Part shown: in pieces, positions 55,554 through 64,000 of the stretch
Layout of the letters: every line of letters begins with the position of its first letter
Position numbering within the stretch: the stretch's first letter is position 1
Assembly: GCA_021773395.1 (NCBI GenBank)
Contig: JAJFKB010000003.1
Span: 203,574-267,573 of the forward strand
Direction of reading: 5' to 3'
Length of the DNA: 64,000 nucleotides
DNA from: Gammaproteobacteria bacterium
GTDB lineage: Bacteria > Pseudomonadota > Gammaproteobacteria > Pseudomonadales > IMCC2047
Notes under the pieces: model-generated
Seen by the model: only the letters and a program-made list of their open reading frames with translations
The model's database searches: none
What the model was told of the DNA's origin: nothing
Position numbers and translations under genes: made by a program

Positions 55554-57344
55554 TTAGTCCTGTACTACCGGCGTGACACGCAGAACCTCTTCAACGGTGG
55601 TCTGACCGCTGGCAATTTTTTTGGCGCCACTGAGCCGAAGCGTTTGCATACCTTCCTTGAGCGCCTGTTGCCTTAACTCATTAATGTCACATTGAGGAGA
55701 GATCAACTTTTTAACGTCATTGCTCAATGGCATGACTTCATACAAACCGGAGCGTCCCTTGTAACCCGTATCCCGGCACTCCAGACAACCCACTGGCTGA
55801 CAGCTATGGGTAGGGATTTTTGAGCGCCACGGTTTGGTTAGTGCATCCCAGGTATCCTGGTCTATTGTATTTTGTGTTTTGCAGCTTGGGCAAAGAGTAC
55901 GTACCAAACGTTGTGCCATTACGCCTAAAACAGTGGCCTTGATCAGATAAGAGGGCACGCCCAATTCCAGCATCCGGGTAATTGCCGATGGTGCGTCATT
56001 GGTATGCAGCGTAGAAAGCACCAGGTGCCCCGTCAGGGCAGCTTGAATGGCCATTTCCGCTGTTTCCAGATCACGAATTTCGCCTACCATGATGATGTCT
56101 GGATCCTGGCGTAACAACGCCCGCACCCCGTCCGCAAAATTCAAATCGATATTGGACTGCACCTGCATTTGATTAAAGCTGGGCTCCACCATTTCGATCG
56201 GATCCTCAATGGTACTGACATTCACTTCTGATGTTGCCAGCTGCTTGAGTGTAGAATAGAGAGTGGTAGTTTTACCTGAACCGGTTGGCCCTGTCACAAG
56301 CACAATGCCATTCGGGCGGCTGGTCATGTCATGCCAGCGTTCATAGTCCTGATCGGCCAAACCCAATTCGTGAAACCCTTTTAGTAATACTTCCGGGTCA
56401 AAAATCCGCATGACCATTTTTTCACCAAAGGCGGTGGGAAGAGTGGAGAGGCGTAGCTCAATCTCTTTACCCTTGGGGCTTTTTGTTTTTAAGCGTCCAT
56501 CCTGCGGATGTCGTTTTTCAGCAACATTCATTCGCCCTAATATTTTAAGGCGACTGGTAACCGCCGTCATAACCTGAGCTGGAAGCTGGTAGACCATGTG
56601 TAATACGCCATCGATACGAAAGCGCACGTTGCCCTGCTCCCGGCGAGGCTCAATATGAATGTCAGATGCGCGCTGGGAAAAAGCGTATTGCAACAGCCAG
56701 TCCACAATATTCACCACATGCTGGTCATTGGCATCCGGCGATTTTAAATTACCCAGCTCCAGCAGCTGCTCGAAATTAGTGACGTTTGAGTTGGCACCGG
56801 TTTCGCCTACGGCGCTAATGACCGATTTGGCGAGTGCGTAAAACTCAACGGTATAGCGTTGAATATCTCCGGGTGCCGCAACGACACGTTTGATATTCTT
56901 ACGCAGCACATGTTTTAGGTCAGCCTCCCACGTACTAACGAAGGGCTCCGCACTGGCAATCACCACCTCGTTTTCTGTAACCTCAACCGCAAGAATTTTA
57001 TGCCTTTCGGCAAAGGCGTAGGACATCACCTCGGCAATTTCACGCACTGCGATTTTAAGTGGATCAATATGGTAGTAGGGCTGCTCAGCTTTCTCGGCCA
57101 ACCATTGGCAGATGCGATTCTGGTCGAGATGATGGTCAGGGTTTTGCTGGTCGGTTAATTCATGTGCTGCGACCTGCTCGACAGGATGCCTGCTATTGTG
57201 TCCGATTTTGCGCTGGGAGACAAAAATCCGATTTTTATCCTCCTCAAGCAACAGGCCATCGGCAACCAGCTCAAATATCAGGCTGTTAAGCTCGATTTTC
57301 CCCTTGCTGACGGACTGCTCCTTAATCACTTCTGTCGATGACAT
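55554..57344 (-). CDS. PilB/GspE-type assembly ATPase (orphan)
   Basis: 596 residues. An N-terminal MshEN-like domain (LNSLIFELVADGLLLEEDKNR) is followed by the GspE/PilB core. Walker A is GPTGSGKTTTLYSTLKQL, Walker B DPDIIMVGEIRDLETAEMAI, and the His box LVLSTLHTNDAPSAITRM. A tetracysteine zinc-binding subdomain (CPSCK then CLECRDTGY) is intact. Such ATPases power type II secretion or type IV pilus extension. No gsp or pil structural gene is adjacent, so the machine served is unclear. Its own promoter may be affected by the inverted-repeat element 38 nt upstream of the start. Confidence 0.9.
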   Translation of the reverse strand: MSSTEVIKEQSVSKGKIELNSLIFELVADGLLLEEDKNRIFVSQRKIGHNSRHPVEQVAAHELTDQQNPDHHLDQNRICQWLAEKAEQPYYHIDPLKIAVREIAEVMSYAFAERHKILAVEVTENEVVIASAEPFVSTWEADLKHVLRKNIKRVVAAPGDIQRYTVEFYALAKSVISAVGETGANSNVTNFEQLLELGNLKSPDANDQHVVNIVDWLLQYAFSQRASDIHIEPRREQGNVRFRIDGVLHMVYQLPAQVMTAVTSRLKILGRMNVAEKRHPQDGRLKTKSPKGKEIELRLSTLPTAFGEKMVMRIFDPEVLLKGFHELGLADQDYERWHDMTSRPNGIVLVTGPTGSGKTTTLYSTLKQLATSEVNVSTIEDPIEMVEPSFNQMQVQSNIDLNFADGVRALLRQDPDIIMVGEIRDLETAEMAIQAALTGHLVLSTLHTNDAPSAITRMLELGVPSYLIKATVLGVMAQRLVRTLCPSCKTQNTIDQDTWDALTKPWRSKIPTHSCQPVGCLECRDTGYKGRSGLYEVMPLSNDVKKLISPQCDINELRQQALKEGMQTLRLSGAKKIASGQTTVEEVLRVTPVVQD

Positions 57345-57382
57345 GTTTTCCGGTCACTGTTCCTGTTTTGCATGGTTAGCTT

Positions 57383-57646
57383 GGGAACCTCTAAATAACT
57401 CATTAATGTCTCTGCGAGAACTGAAAGCTTTAGCTGCAAGGCAGGAACTGCCGCTAATGCTTATTGCCTTAGCAAAGTTTCTAACGCCGCAGATGAAGCT
57501 TTCAGACCTCGCCCTACGGGGCTTACAAAGCATTCGTGGCTCTGCGTTGGCTTTTTTTGCAAGGTCTAGACATTCCTGCACAAAGCCGCCTTGATCTACA
57601 AATGCTCTGTGAGTCAGAGATATCAAGGAGTTATTCAGAGGTTCCC
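57383..57646. mobile_element. MITE-like element, about 264 bp, with 32-bp terminal inverted repeats
   Basis: The left end GGGAACCTCTAAATAACTC and the reverse complement of the right end GGGAACCTCTGAATAACTC match at 18 of 19, extending to 28 of 32 positions. The inside is non-coding; reading frames entering from either end yield the same peptide because of the repeats. No transposase is present. I saw no certain target-site duplication; beyond the repeats, GGTTAG on the left mirrors CTAACC on the right. This looks like a non-autonomous insertion element. It sits between the ATPase gene and the fbpC promoter. Confidence 0.75.
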
Positions 57647-57712
57647 TAACCACATTATAGCTGCATCTGTGGCATTAACAGCATATATTGACGGTTAATG
57701 GGAAGCCTTTTG

Positions 57713-57742
57713 TTGGCTCTGATCGATTGATACTCTTATAAT
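57713..57742 (+). promoter_or_regulatory. Promoter for fbpC
   Basis: TTGGCT (57713-57718), an 18-nt spacer and a perfect TATAAT (57737-57742) lie about 82 nt upstream of fbpC and just to the right of the MITE-like element. I see no Fur palindrome here, unlike at fbpA. Confidence 0.55.
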
Positions 57743-57823
57743 TCCTATTTATCGCACCTTCAAGGATTCTTAGGATCCAGCAGAGGGTGAAATCGCATGA
57801 GTTAAAAAGGATTAAAAATATAT

Positions 57824-58873
57824 ATGGCTACGCTTCTTCAGGTAGAGGCTATTGAATGTCGTTATCAAACGCAAACTATTGTTAGTCAGCTTTCATTCAA
57901 AGTTGAGCAGGGCGAAATTGCCTGTTTACTTGGCCCGAGTGGCTGTGGCAAAACCACAGTGCTCAGGACGGTTGCCGGTTTTAATCCGATTTATAATGGG
58001 TCAATCTCGCTGGCGGGCAGCCTGATCTCAACACCCGGTAAGGCGGTGCCACCCGAACGGCGAAATATCGGTATGGTGTTTCAGGATTATGCGCTGTTTC
58101 CACATTTGAGCGTCAAAAAAAATATTACCTTTGGGATTAAAAACACGAGTGGCAGCGAAGGGCAAAAGATCATCGATCACCTGCTGGAGTTGGTGGAATT
58201 ACAGGGCATGGGTAACAGATATCCGCATGAGCTGTCGGGTGGTCAGCAGCAACGTGTCGCGCTGGCACGTGCGCTGGCACCAAAACCGCGATTGCTGCTG
58301 ATGGATGAGCCGTTTTCCAATCTGGATACGGAATTGCGTCGTCAATTGGCGATTGAGGTACGGGACATATTAAAAGAAGAGCAAATCTCCGCCATTGTCG
58401 TCACCCACGACCAGGACGAAGCTTTTACCGTGAGTGACAAGATTGGCGTGCTTGCTGAAGGCCGTTTGCAGCAGTGGGACAGCCCTTTTGAGATATATCA
58501 TCACCCCGAAAATCCGGCCGTTGCCAGCTTTGTCGGTGAGGGTAAATTTCTGGCCGGTAAATTGATGAGTGACGGTCGTATTGAAACGGATTTGGGGGTC
58601 GTGCAGGCACCCAACTTGACGGGTCAGATGGGCGATCGTGTTCAGGTTTTTGTGCGCCCCCACGAGCTGGTTCCCGGTATTAATGGCAGCTCGGTCAATG
58701 CCGAGGTGGTTAAGAGGGAGTTCTTAGGGACCTCAACCCTCTATACCTTGAAGCTGGCCAGTGGCGCACTGGTTGAGTCGTCTTTTATGGCGGATCATGA
58801 CTATCAGGTGGGTGATCAGATTGGCTTGCGCCTGGAAACGGAGAAACTGGTGGCGTTTCGACAGGCGGAGTAG
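57824..58873 (+). CDS. fbpC: Ferric iron ABC transporter, ATP-binding subunit
   Basis: A 349-residue ABC ATPase with a C-terminal TOBE-type regulatory domain. Walker A is GPSGCGKTT, the signature ELSGGQQQRVALARAL, Walker B LLLMDEPFSNLD, and the switch His is in VVTHDQDEAFTV. The RRNIGMVFQDYALFPHLS stretch is typical of the iron/thiamine/putrescine type. It would energise FbpB. Unusually it is convergent with fbpB rather than in one operon, with the two genes ending 72 nt apart. Confidence 0.9.
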   Translation: MATLLQVEAIECRYQTQTIVSQLSFKVEQGEIACLLGPSGCGKTTVLRTVAGFNPIYNGSISLAGSLISTPGKAVPPERRNIGMVFQDYALFPHLSVKKNITFGIKNTSGSEGQKIIDHLLELVELQGMGNRYPHELSGGQQQRVALARALAPKPRLLLMDEPFSNLDTELRRQLAIEVRDILKEEQISAIVVTHDQDEAFTVSDKIGVLAEGRLQQWDSPFEIYHHPENPAVASFVGEGKFLAGKLMSDGRIETDLGVVQAPNLTGQMGDRVQVFVRPHELVPGINGSSVNAEVVKREFLGTSTLYTLKLASGALVESSFMADHDYQVGDQIGLRLETEKLVAFRQAE

Positions 58874-58945
58874 CAATGTTTTAAGTTCTTTGAATTCGGT
58901 ACGTAAATCTTATGGTTATTACTCCAGTGCTTACTTTTTGATAGC

Positions 58946-60628
58946 CTAAACCTTCCTGGATGCCGTAATCGACCGGCTCAATAAAATAACCGGCACCAAA
59001 CCCACCAGTACAATCAAAAGCGCCCCTAGTGCTGACTCTTCGATCATTTCATCCGAGGCAAATTGATAGACATAGGTGGCCAGGGTGTCGAAATTAAAGG
59101 GTCTGAGAATCAGTGTGGCGGGAAGCTCCTTCATGCAATCCACAAAAACCACTAAAGTGCCAGTCAGAATGCCGCCGCGAATCAGCGGCAAATGAACTTT
59201 GAGTAGTGTTTGCAGGCTATTATGCCCCAGTGAGTGAGAGGCCATATCCATGTTTGGAGTGACTTTCGCAAGGCTGGATTCTATTGAGCCGTGGGCGACG
59301 GTCAGGAAGCGCACTACATAGGCAAAAATGATGGCGGTTACGGTGCCGCTTAACAATAGGCCGGTAGAGATATCAAAATGTTCTCTGAAAAAAGCATCGA
59401 GTGAGTTGTCGAAGGCCGCAAAGGGGATCATCACACCGATCGCCAATACTGCGCCTGGTAGCGCATAGCCGAGATTAGCGACTCTCACGACGCCCTGTAA
59501 CCCTTTACTTGGACTGAGGCGTTTGCTGTATGCGAGTACCAGGCCAATCAGGCAGGCGATCAGTGCCGCACTGAGAGAAAGTACAAAACTGTTGCCGGCG
59601 ATGCTAAGAAACTGTTCATTCCAACTGCTGCTGAAATTATCAATGGCGTATGAGCAAAGTACCGCAAAAGGTATGGCAAACCCGGCTATAAAAGTCAGCA
59701 AACAAACTCCTGTCGCGCTCCAGGCGTGCCATCCAGTCAGGCGATAAGCAACCAGTGATTGATAGCGGTCGGCACTGTCGAACTGTTTTTGTTTGGCTCG
59801 GCCTATGCGCTCAAGGGAAATCAGTAGCACGACAAAAATCAGCATCATGCTGGCAATTTGTGCGGCACCACCCAGATTGTTCATATTTAGCCAGGTATCG
59901 TAAATGCCTGCGCTTAAACTCTTTACGGCAAAATAGTCAACCGTGCCGAAGTCGTTAATGGTTTCCATCGATACCAGAGACAGGCCCACGGCGATTGCGG
60001 GGCGTGCCATGGGTAGGGAAACCCGAATAAAACTCTGTAGCGGGGTGCAGCCCAGGGTGCGACTGGCAGCGCTGATATTGGATGAATGTTCCAGAAAAGA
60101 AGCACGCGCCATCATATAAACGTAAGGATACAGAACCAATGAGAGCATGAGGATTGCACCGCCAATGGTGCGAATGTCGGGAAACCAGTAGTCCTGATAG
60201 CTGCTCCAGCCAAACAGGGATCGCAGCGCAATCTGCACCGGTCCGGCATATTCCAGCAGATCAGTATACACGTAGGCGATTACGTAGGCGGGTACTGCGA
60301 AGGGTAACAGCAAGGCCCACTCAAAAAAGCGTCTGCCGGGGAACTCACACATGGTGATCAGCCAGGCAGTGCTCACGCCGATCAGAACGGAAAGCGCCCC
60401 AACTCCGAGCATCAGCGTCAGTGTTGTCCAGATGTAGGTAGGTAGAACGGTTGCCGCCAAGTGTGCCCAGATATTCTCACTGGGGAAAAGTGCCAGGTAA
60501 AAGACTGACGCAACGGGCAGCGTAACTAAAAAGGCAATGATGAGTGCGCCGCTGAGCCAGCGGCTGTGCGAGCCGGTTTTTCTTAATAGTGCATTTTCAG
60601 CGGAAATTGCGCTGATACTTGAATTCAT
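58946..60628 (-). CDS. fbpB: Ferric iron ABC transporter, fused permease
   Basis: A 560-residue membrane protein with two permease modules, about 12 helices. The first half has an EAA-like loop around AASRTLGCTPLQSFIRVSLPMARPAI; the second has ASHSLGHNSLQTLLKVHLPLIRGGI. The tandem arrangement is the FbpB/SfuB/HitB form. It moves iron released by FbpA across the inner membrane. It starts about 60 nt downstream of fbpA, so the two form an operon. Confidence 0.92.
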   Translation of the reverse strand: MNSSISAISAENALLRKTGSHSRWLSGALIIAFLVTLPVASVFYLALFPSENIWAHLAATVLPTYIWTTLTLMLGVGALSVLIGVSTAWLITMCEFPGRRFFEWALLLPFAVPAYVIAYVYTDLLEYAGPVQIALRSLFGWSSYQDYWFPDIRTIGGAILMLSLVLYPYVYMMARASFLEHSSNISAASRTLGCTPLQSFIRVSLPMARPAIAVGLSLVSMETINDFGTVDYFAVKSLSAGIYDTWLNMNNLGGAAQIASMMLIFVVLLISLERIGRAKQKQFDSADRYQSLVAYRLTGWHAWSATGVCLLTFIAGFAIPFAVLCSYAIDNFSSSWNEQFLSIAGNSFVLSLSAALIACLIGLVLAYSKRLSPSKGLQGVVRVANLGYALPGAVLAIGVMIPFAAFDNSLDAFFREHFDISTGLLLSGTVTAIIFAYVVRFLTVAHGSIESSLAKVTPNMDMASHSLGHNSLQTLLKVHLPLIRGGILTGTLVVFVDCMKELPATLILRPFNFDTLATYVYQFASDEMIEESALGALLIVLVGLVPVILLSRSITASRKV

Positions 60629-60691
60629 GGAAGTTATATTTTCCCGCGCTGTCTAAACACAAACGGTGGCCAAGAGTCATTGCGGCTATTA

Positions 60692-61729
60692 TCAGTTATC
60701 AAAACCCACCTTATCAACCAGTTTAGAGGCTTGGCTGCGGTTGGCCGCGATGGTGGCGAGACTCAGCTCATCGGCTTTGAAATTTCCCATGTATTGTTGA
60801 ATCAGTGAAGATTTAGGTGTGCCGGGTCGCACCGGGAACTCAAAATTCTCCTGGGCATACATGTACTGAGCCAGCGGGCCGCTGAGAAACTCCATCAATT
60901 TGATCGCATTGCCTTTGTTTTTGGCGTGTTTGGTGAGCGCAATACCGCTAATGTTCATGTGCGCGCCACGGTCAGACTGGTTGGGAAAAAGCAGGTTGAC
61001 GGACTTGGCCCACTCGATCTGCTCTGGTTTTTCTGCGTTGGTAATCATGTTGCCAAAATAATAGCTATTGCCCAGTGCAATATCGCAGACTCCCTCTTTG
61101 ATGGCTTTAACCTGTGCGCGATCATTGCCTTGAGGCTTTCTGGCCAGATTTGCTTTCACTCCGCGCAACCACTGCTCTGTCTCTGCCTCACCGTGAATGG
61201 CAATCATGCTGCCAATCAGTGACAGGTTGTAGCTGTGTTTTCCGCTGCGCGTGCATATCTTGCCCTTCCATTTGGGGTCGACCAGATCTTCGTAGCGCAA
61301 TATATCACCCTGTTTTACGCGGTCCTTTGCCAGGTAAATAATGCGTGAGCGGGTGGTTAGACCAAACCAGTGACCATTAGGGTCGCGGAATTGGGTGGGT
61401 ATATTTCCCCCCAAAATCGGGCTGTCAACCGCCTGAGTTAAGCCTTTGTTGACCATGTCGTAGAGTGGCCCGATATCAGGCGTCAGAAATAAATCTGCAT
61501 GGGTATTGCGCCCTTCATTGGCAATTCTCTCAATAAGCCCTTGTTTCGCAAAAATCACATTGGCTTTAATGCCCGTTTCCTGGGAAAACGCATCTAACAT
61601 GGGTTTAATCAAAAACGCTTGTCGTGCGGAGTAAATATTAACTTCCTGGGCGGCATAAGCAGGAATTGCGGAAATAATCGATATAAAAGTTATAATGCAA
61701 AGCCGTTTTATTCCATGAAAGCTGACCAT
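60692..61729 (-). CDS. fbpA: Ferric iron-binding periplasmic protein
   Basis: A 345-residue periplasmic-binding protein. The N-terminus (KRLCIITFISIISAIPAYAAQ) is a Sec signal peptide with an Ala-x-Ala cleavage site. The mature protein starts with VNIYSARQAFLIKPMLDAF, and GNSYYFGNM has the paired Tyr that coordinate iron in FbpA/FutA-type proteins. It binds Fe3+ in the periplasm and delivers it to FbpB. AGAGGA precedes the ATG. A Fur-type palindrome sits about 30-52 nt upstream of the start. Confidence 0.93.
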   Translation of the reverse strand: MVSFHGIKRLCIITFISIISAIPAYAAQEVNIYSARQAFLIKPMLDAFSQETGIKANVIFAKQGLIERIANEGRNTHADLFLTPDIGPLYDMVNKGLTQAVDSPILGGNIPTQFRDPNGHWFGLTTRSRIIYLAKDRVKQGDILRYEDLVDPKWKGKICTRSGKHSYNLSLIGSMIAIHGEAETEQWLRGVKANLARKPQGNDRAQVKAIKEGVCDIALGNSYYFGNMITNAEKPEQIEWAKSVNLLFPNQSDRGAHMNISGIALTKHAKNKGNAIKLMEFLSGPLAQYMYAQENFEFPVRPGTPKSSLIQQYMGNFKADELSLATIAANRSQASKLVDKVGFDN

Positions 61730-61758
61730 ATCTGGTAATCCTCTAGCTGCAAGTCTGG

Positions 61759-61781
61759 TAAATAAGAATTATTCTTATTTA
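61759..61781. promoter_or_regulatory. Fur box upstream of fbpA
   Basis: TAAATAAGAAT, then T, then the exact mirror ATTCTTATTTA: a perfect 23-bp palindrome built on the Fur-type AT-rich 7-1-7 pattern (AAGAAT-T-ATTCTT). On the minus strand it overlaps the expected -10 region; TTGACT at 61794-61799 is a fitting -35. I infer iron-dependent repression of fbpA-fbpB. Confidence 0.8.
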
Positions 61782-61924
61782 AAGGGCTTGTAAAGTCAAC
61801 GATTTAGATCAATTCAACAAAGAAAGGCTGAAGATTTGTTAGCTAATTTGCCTACTTCTGTTGGCCCCATGTGCAGATGCTCTTATAATCTTTTCCATTA
61901 TTTATAATTATTGAGAATTATTAT

Positions 61925-62605
61925 ATGGCCACGGGTAAGTTTTTTGCTGACCTTTTCGGGCGTTCGCCGGTAGAGCCGTTGCAGCGTCATATAGCAACGT
62001 CACACCAATGTGCTGCCGAGTTAATTCCGTTTTTTCAGGCGGTTTTTCATGATGATTGGGGGCAGGCGGCGGAGATTCAGAGCAAAATTGCCCAGCTAGA
62101 GAATGAAGCTGACGAAATTCAGAAGACTATTCGATTGCATTTGCCCAAAAGTCTGTTTCTACCCGTGCCACGATCTGATTTGGTAGCGTTGTTGGTCAAG
62201 CAGGATCAGATTGCAAATCGGGCAAAGGACATTGCCGGATTAATGCTTGGTCGGCAAATGTCAATTCCAGAACAGCTGCATGAGCCAGTATTTGAATATT
62301 TGAAACGTTCGCTGTCGGCCTCTGAGCAGGCGGTAACAGCAATTAATGAGTTGGATGAGCTTGTCGAAACGGCATTTGGCGGGCGGGAAATTAAGCTGGT
62401 TGAGAAAATGATTACAGAGCTTAACGAGCTTGAGCACCAGACCGACAAAATAGAAATTACCATTCGGGCCAAACTCTTCGCTATTGAAAAGGAGTTGCCT
62501 CCGATTGATGTGATGTTTCTCTATAAGATTATCGAATGGATAGGTGATTTAGCTGATTGTGCGCAAAAGGTAGGAAGCCGATTGCAACTACTGATCGCGC
62601 GGTAG
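61925..62605 (+). CDS. DUF47 / PhoU-like phosphate transport regulator (TIGR00153 family)
   Basis: 226 residues, all-helical, with charged coiled-coil-like heptads (AEIQSKIAQLENEADEIQKTIR; ELNELEHQTDKIEITIRAKL) as in the DUF47 family. These proteins sit beside pit genes and are thought to bind metal-phosphate and modulate phosphate uptake; mechanism not established. It precedes pit by 47 nt and is transcribed with it. The start ATG 61925 overlaps an AT-rich Fur-like sequence. Confidence 0.9.
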   Translation: MATGKFFADLFGRSPVEPLQRHIATSHQCAAELIPFFQAVFHDDWGQAAEIQSKIAQLENEADEIQKTIRLHLPKSLFLPVPRSDLVALLVKQDQIANRAKDIAGLMLGRQMSIPEQLHEPVFEYLKRSLSASEQAVTAINELDELVETAFGGREIKLVEKMITELNELEHQTDKIEITIRAKLFAIEKELPPIDVMFLYKIIEWIGDLADCAQKVGSRLQLLIAR

Positions 62606-62652
62606 ATTTGTTTCTTCCTAGCTTTTATCAATAAATTTAAGAATAAAGTCCT

Positions 62653-63936
62653 ATGAGCATAATTGTTGAACACGCAAATACGTTTGTCTGGATGGCCTGT
62701 TTTTTCGGGCTGTTTATGGCTTGGGGAGTTGGCGCTAACGATGTAGCCAATGCGATGGGAACCTCTGTGGGTTCTAAGGCGATCACTATCAAACAGGCGA
62801 TTCTGATTGCGATGGTCTTTGAATTCGCGGGTGCCTATCTGGCCGGGAGTGAGGTCACTTCGACAATACGTAAAGGTATCATTGACTCAGATGTACTGGT
62901 CGGGCAGCCGGAAGTGCTGGTTTACGGCATGATGTCGGCGCTGCTGGCTGCTGGCTTCTGGTTGATGATAGCCAGTGTGCTGGGTTGGCCGGTATCCACC
63001 ACCCATTCTATTGTTGGAGCAATCGTCGGATTTGTGATGGTCGGTGTTTCGGTTGACGCGGTTAACTGGGATAAAGTCGGTACGATTGTTGCCAGTTGGG
63101 TGGTTTCGCCTGTGATGGCTGGAACAATATCCTACATGCTTTTCAAGAGTGTTCAGCGATTAGTCTTGAGCACAGAAAACCCCTATGAAAATGCTAAAAA
63201 ATACGTACCTTATTATATTTTTTATGTAGGTGTGATGATAACCATGGTGACTCTCACCAAAGGACTCAAGCATGTAGGCCTTTCTCTGAGTTATATGGAG
63301 TGTCTCGGATTTGCGCTGGTGGGCGGATTAGTGGTGATGGTTTTGGGCAAATTTCTGCTGTCCAGATTGAAGATAGTTGAACCTTCAGGCCATACGCACG
63401 GTTATCAAAACGTTGATCGTTTTGCCAACGTAGAGAAAGTGTTTGCAGTACTCATGATTTTCACTGCCTGTAGTATGGCCTTTGCTCATGGCTCAAATGA
63501 TGTGGCCAATGCAATTGGGCCGTTGGCGGCAGTGGTGAGCGTTGCTTCATCAGGCGGGGAAATTTTACAACAATCAGCAGTGCCCTGGTGGATTTTGGTA
63601 ATTGGTGGTGGTGGAATAGTCTTCGGTTTGGCGACTTACGGCTTTAAGGTGATTGCCACGATTGGTCGAAAAATAACGCATTTGACGCCGAGCCGTGGTT
63701 TTGCGGCCGAACTTGGCGCAGCTACCACCGTGGTGATTGCTTCCGGCACCGGGCTCCCCATCTCAACAACGCACACCCTGGTCGGGGCGGTTTTAGGTGT
63801 AGGCCTGGCGCGTGGTATGGCAGCCCTTAATTTACGTATGATACGCACCATTGTTTTGTCCTGGATCGTAACATTGCCTGCGGGTGCGGGTTTGTCGATC
63901 ATGTTCTTTTTCATGTTTAAGGGAATGTTTGGCTAG
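62653..63936 (+). CDS. pit: Inorganic phosphate transporter, Pit family
   Basis: A 427-residue membrane protein with about 10-12 helices and the two inverted PiT repeats. Signatures include GANDVANAMGTSVGSKAIT at the N-terminus and its counterpart HGSNDVANAIGPLAAV later, plus TTHSIVGAIVGF and TTHTLVGAVLGVG. It imports metal-phosphate complexes using proton symport. The partner DUF47 gene is immediately upstream. The remaining 64 nt of the window after the stop show no gene. Confidence 0.96.
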   Translation: MSIIVEHANTFVWMACFFGLFMAWGVGANDVANAMGTSVGSKAITIKQAILIAMVFEFAGAYLAGSEVTSTIRKGIIDSDVLVGQPEVLVYGMMSALLAAGFWLMIASVLGWPVSTTHSIVGAIVGFVMVGVSVDAVNWDKVGTIVASWVVSPVMAGTISYMLFKSVQRLVLSTENPYENAKKYVPYYIFYVGVMITMVTLTKGLKHVGLSLSYMECLGFALVGGLVVMVLGKFLLSRLKIVEPSGHTHGYQNVDRFANVEKVFAVLMIFTACSMAFAHGSNDVANAIGPLAAVVSVASSGGEILQQSAVPWWILVIGGGGIVFGLATYGFKVIATIGRKITHLTPSRGFAAELGAATTVVIASGTGLPISTTHTLVGAVLGVGLARGMAALNLRMIRTIVLSWIVTLPAGAGLSIMFFFMFKGMFG

Positions 63937-64000
63937 GGCTGCCTGCGATGCGGGCCTAATCCTTTTTTGATTTTATGACCAGCTTAGCTTTGCCATCTCT

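Noticed and set aside
57196-57594. Plus-strand frame crossing the ATPase 5' end into the inverted-repeat element
   Set aside because: Half lies antisense to the ATPase, half in non-coding element; the repeated peptide EPLNNSL comes from the terminal repeats on both strands.
57354-57653. 99-residue minus-strand frame inside the MITE-like element
   Set aside because: It follows the element's repeats and resembles no transposase; it is more likely an artefact of the inverted-repeat sequence.
1-64000. CRISPR array, tRNA or rRNA genes, integrases or phage genes
   Set aside because: I looked for direct repeats, cloverleaf-like segments and mobile-gene products across the window and saw none, apart from the MITE-like element. 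A tRNA or covariance-model scan was not possible here.

Overview
The window is a chromosomal segment of a gammaproteobacterium, probably a marine, Pseudomonas- or Cellvibrionales-like organism. Three blocks follow gene orders I know from Pseudomonas aeruginosa: yggS-proC-yggT-yggU-metX-metW-rdgB-hemW beside pilT-pilU; gshB-tonB-yqgE-ruvX-pyrR-pyrB-pyrC' beside the pilGHIJ/chp chemosensory genes; and glnE-ilvE-waaF-waaC-waaG-waaP. The class I aldolase, the GEVED-repeat surface protein and the combination of blocks do not match P. aeruginosa itself, so I place the organism only to class. I saw no rRNA, tRNA, CRISPR array, prophage or complete insertion sequence.

Layout. 1-1.65 kb: 3' part of a large repeat-containing secreted protein with a C-terminal sorting-like tail. 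2.1-5.1 kb: thioesterase, a 93-residue orphan, a tandem GNAT protein and iron superoxide dismutase. 5.2-11.3 kb (minus): tightly packed housekeeping and methionine genes, several overlapping by 4 nt. 11.4-13.6 kb: the twitching retraction ATPases PilT and PilU. 13.6-19.6 kb (minus): pyrimidine genes (with a dihydroorotase-like protein that has lost catalytic residues), ruvX, yqgE, a TonB3-like protein and gshB. 20-30.4 kb: Pil-Chp pathway controlling type IV pili (PilG, PilH, PilI, PilJ, ChpA, ChpC), without adaptation enzymes. 30.6-35.9 kb (minus): activated methyl cycle (SahR-like regulator, metK, ahcY, metF) plus rsmE, preceded by a 34-bp perfect palindrome that overlaps a good promoter. 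36.1-42.5 kb: tkt, epd, pgk, class I aldolase and an alpha/beta hydrolase.

43-51.5 kb is the lipopolysaccharide core region: a polytopic membrane protein, a methyltransferase and a kinase-like protein on the plus strand face waaP, a tandem-kinase protein, waaG, waaC and waaF on the minus strand. ilvE, glnE and an orphan PilB/GspE-type ATPase follow. A roughly 264-bp element with 32-bp imperfect terminal inverted repeats (MITE-like) lies just upstream of that ATPase. The right end holds a ferric-iron ABC importer split into a plus-strand fbpC and a minus-strand fbpA-fbpB unit with a perfect Fur-type palindrome, then a DUF47 protein and a Pit phosphate transporter.

Most of the window is core metabolism. 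The observations most worth following are the SahR operator with its apparently leaderless transcript, the adaptation-less Pil-Chp cluster with its acid-tailed PilJ, the tandem LPS kinase, and the MITE. I found no convincing wholly new system.
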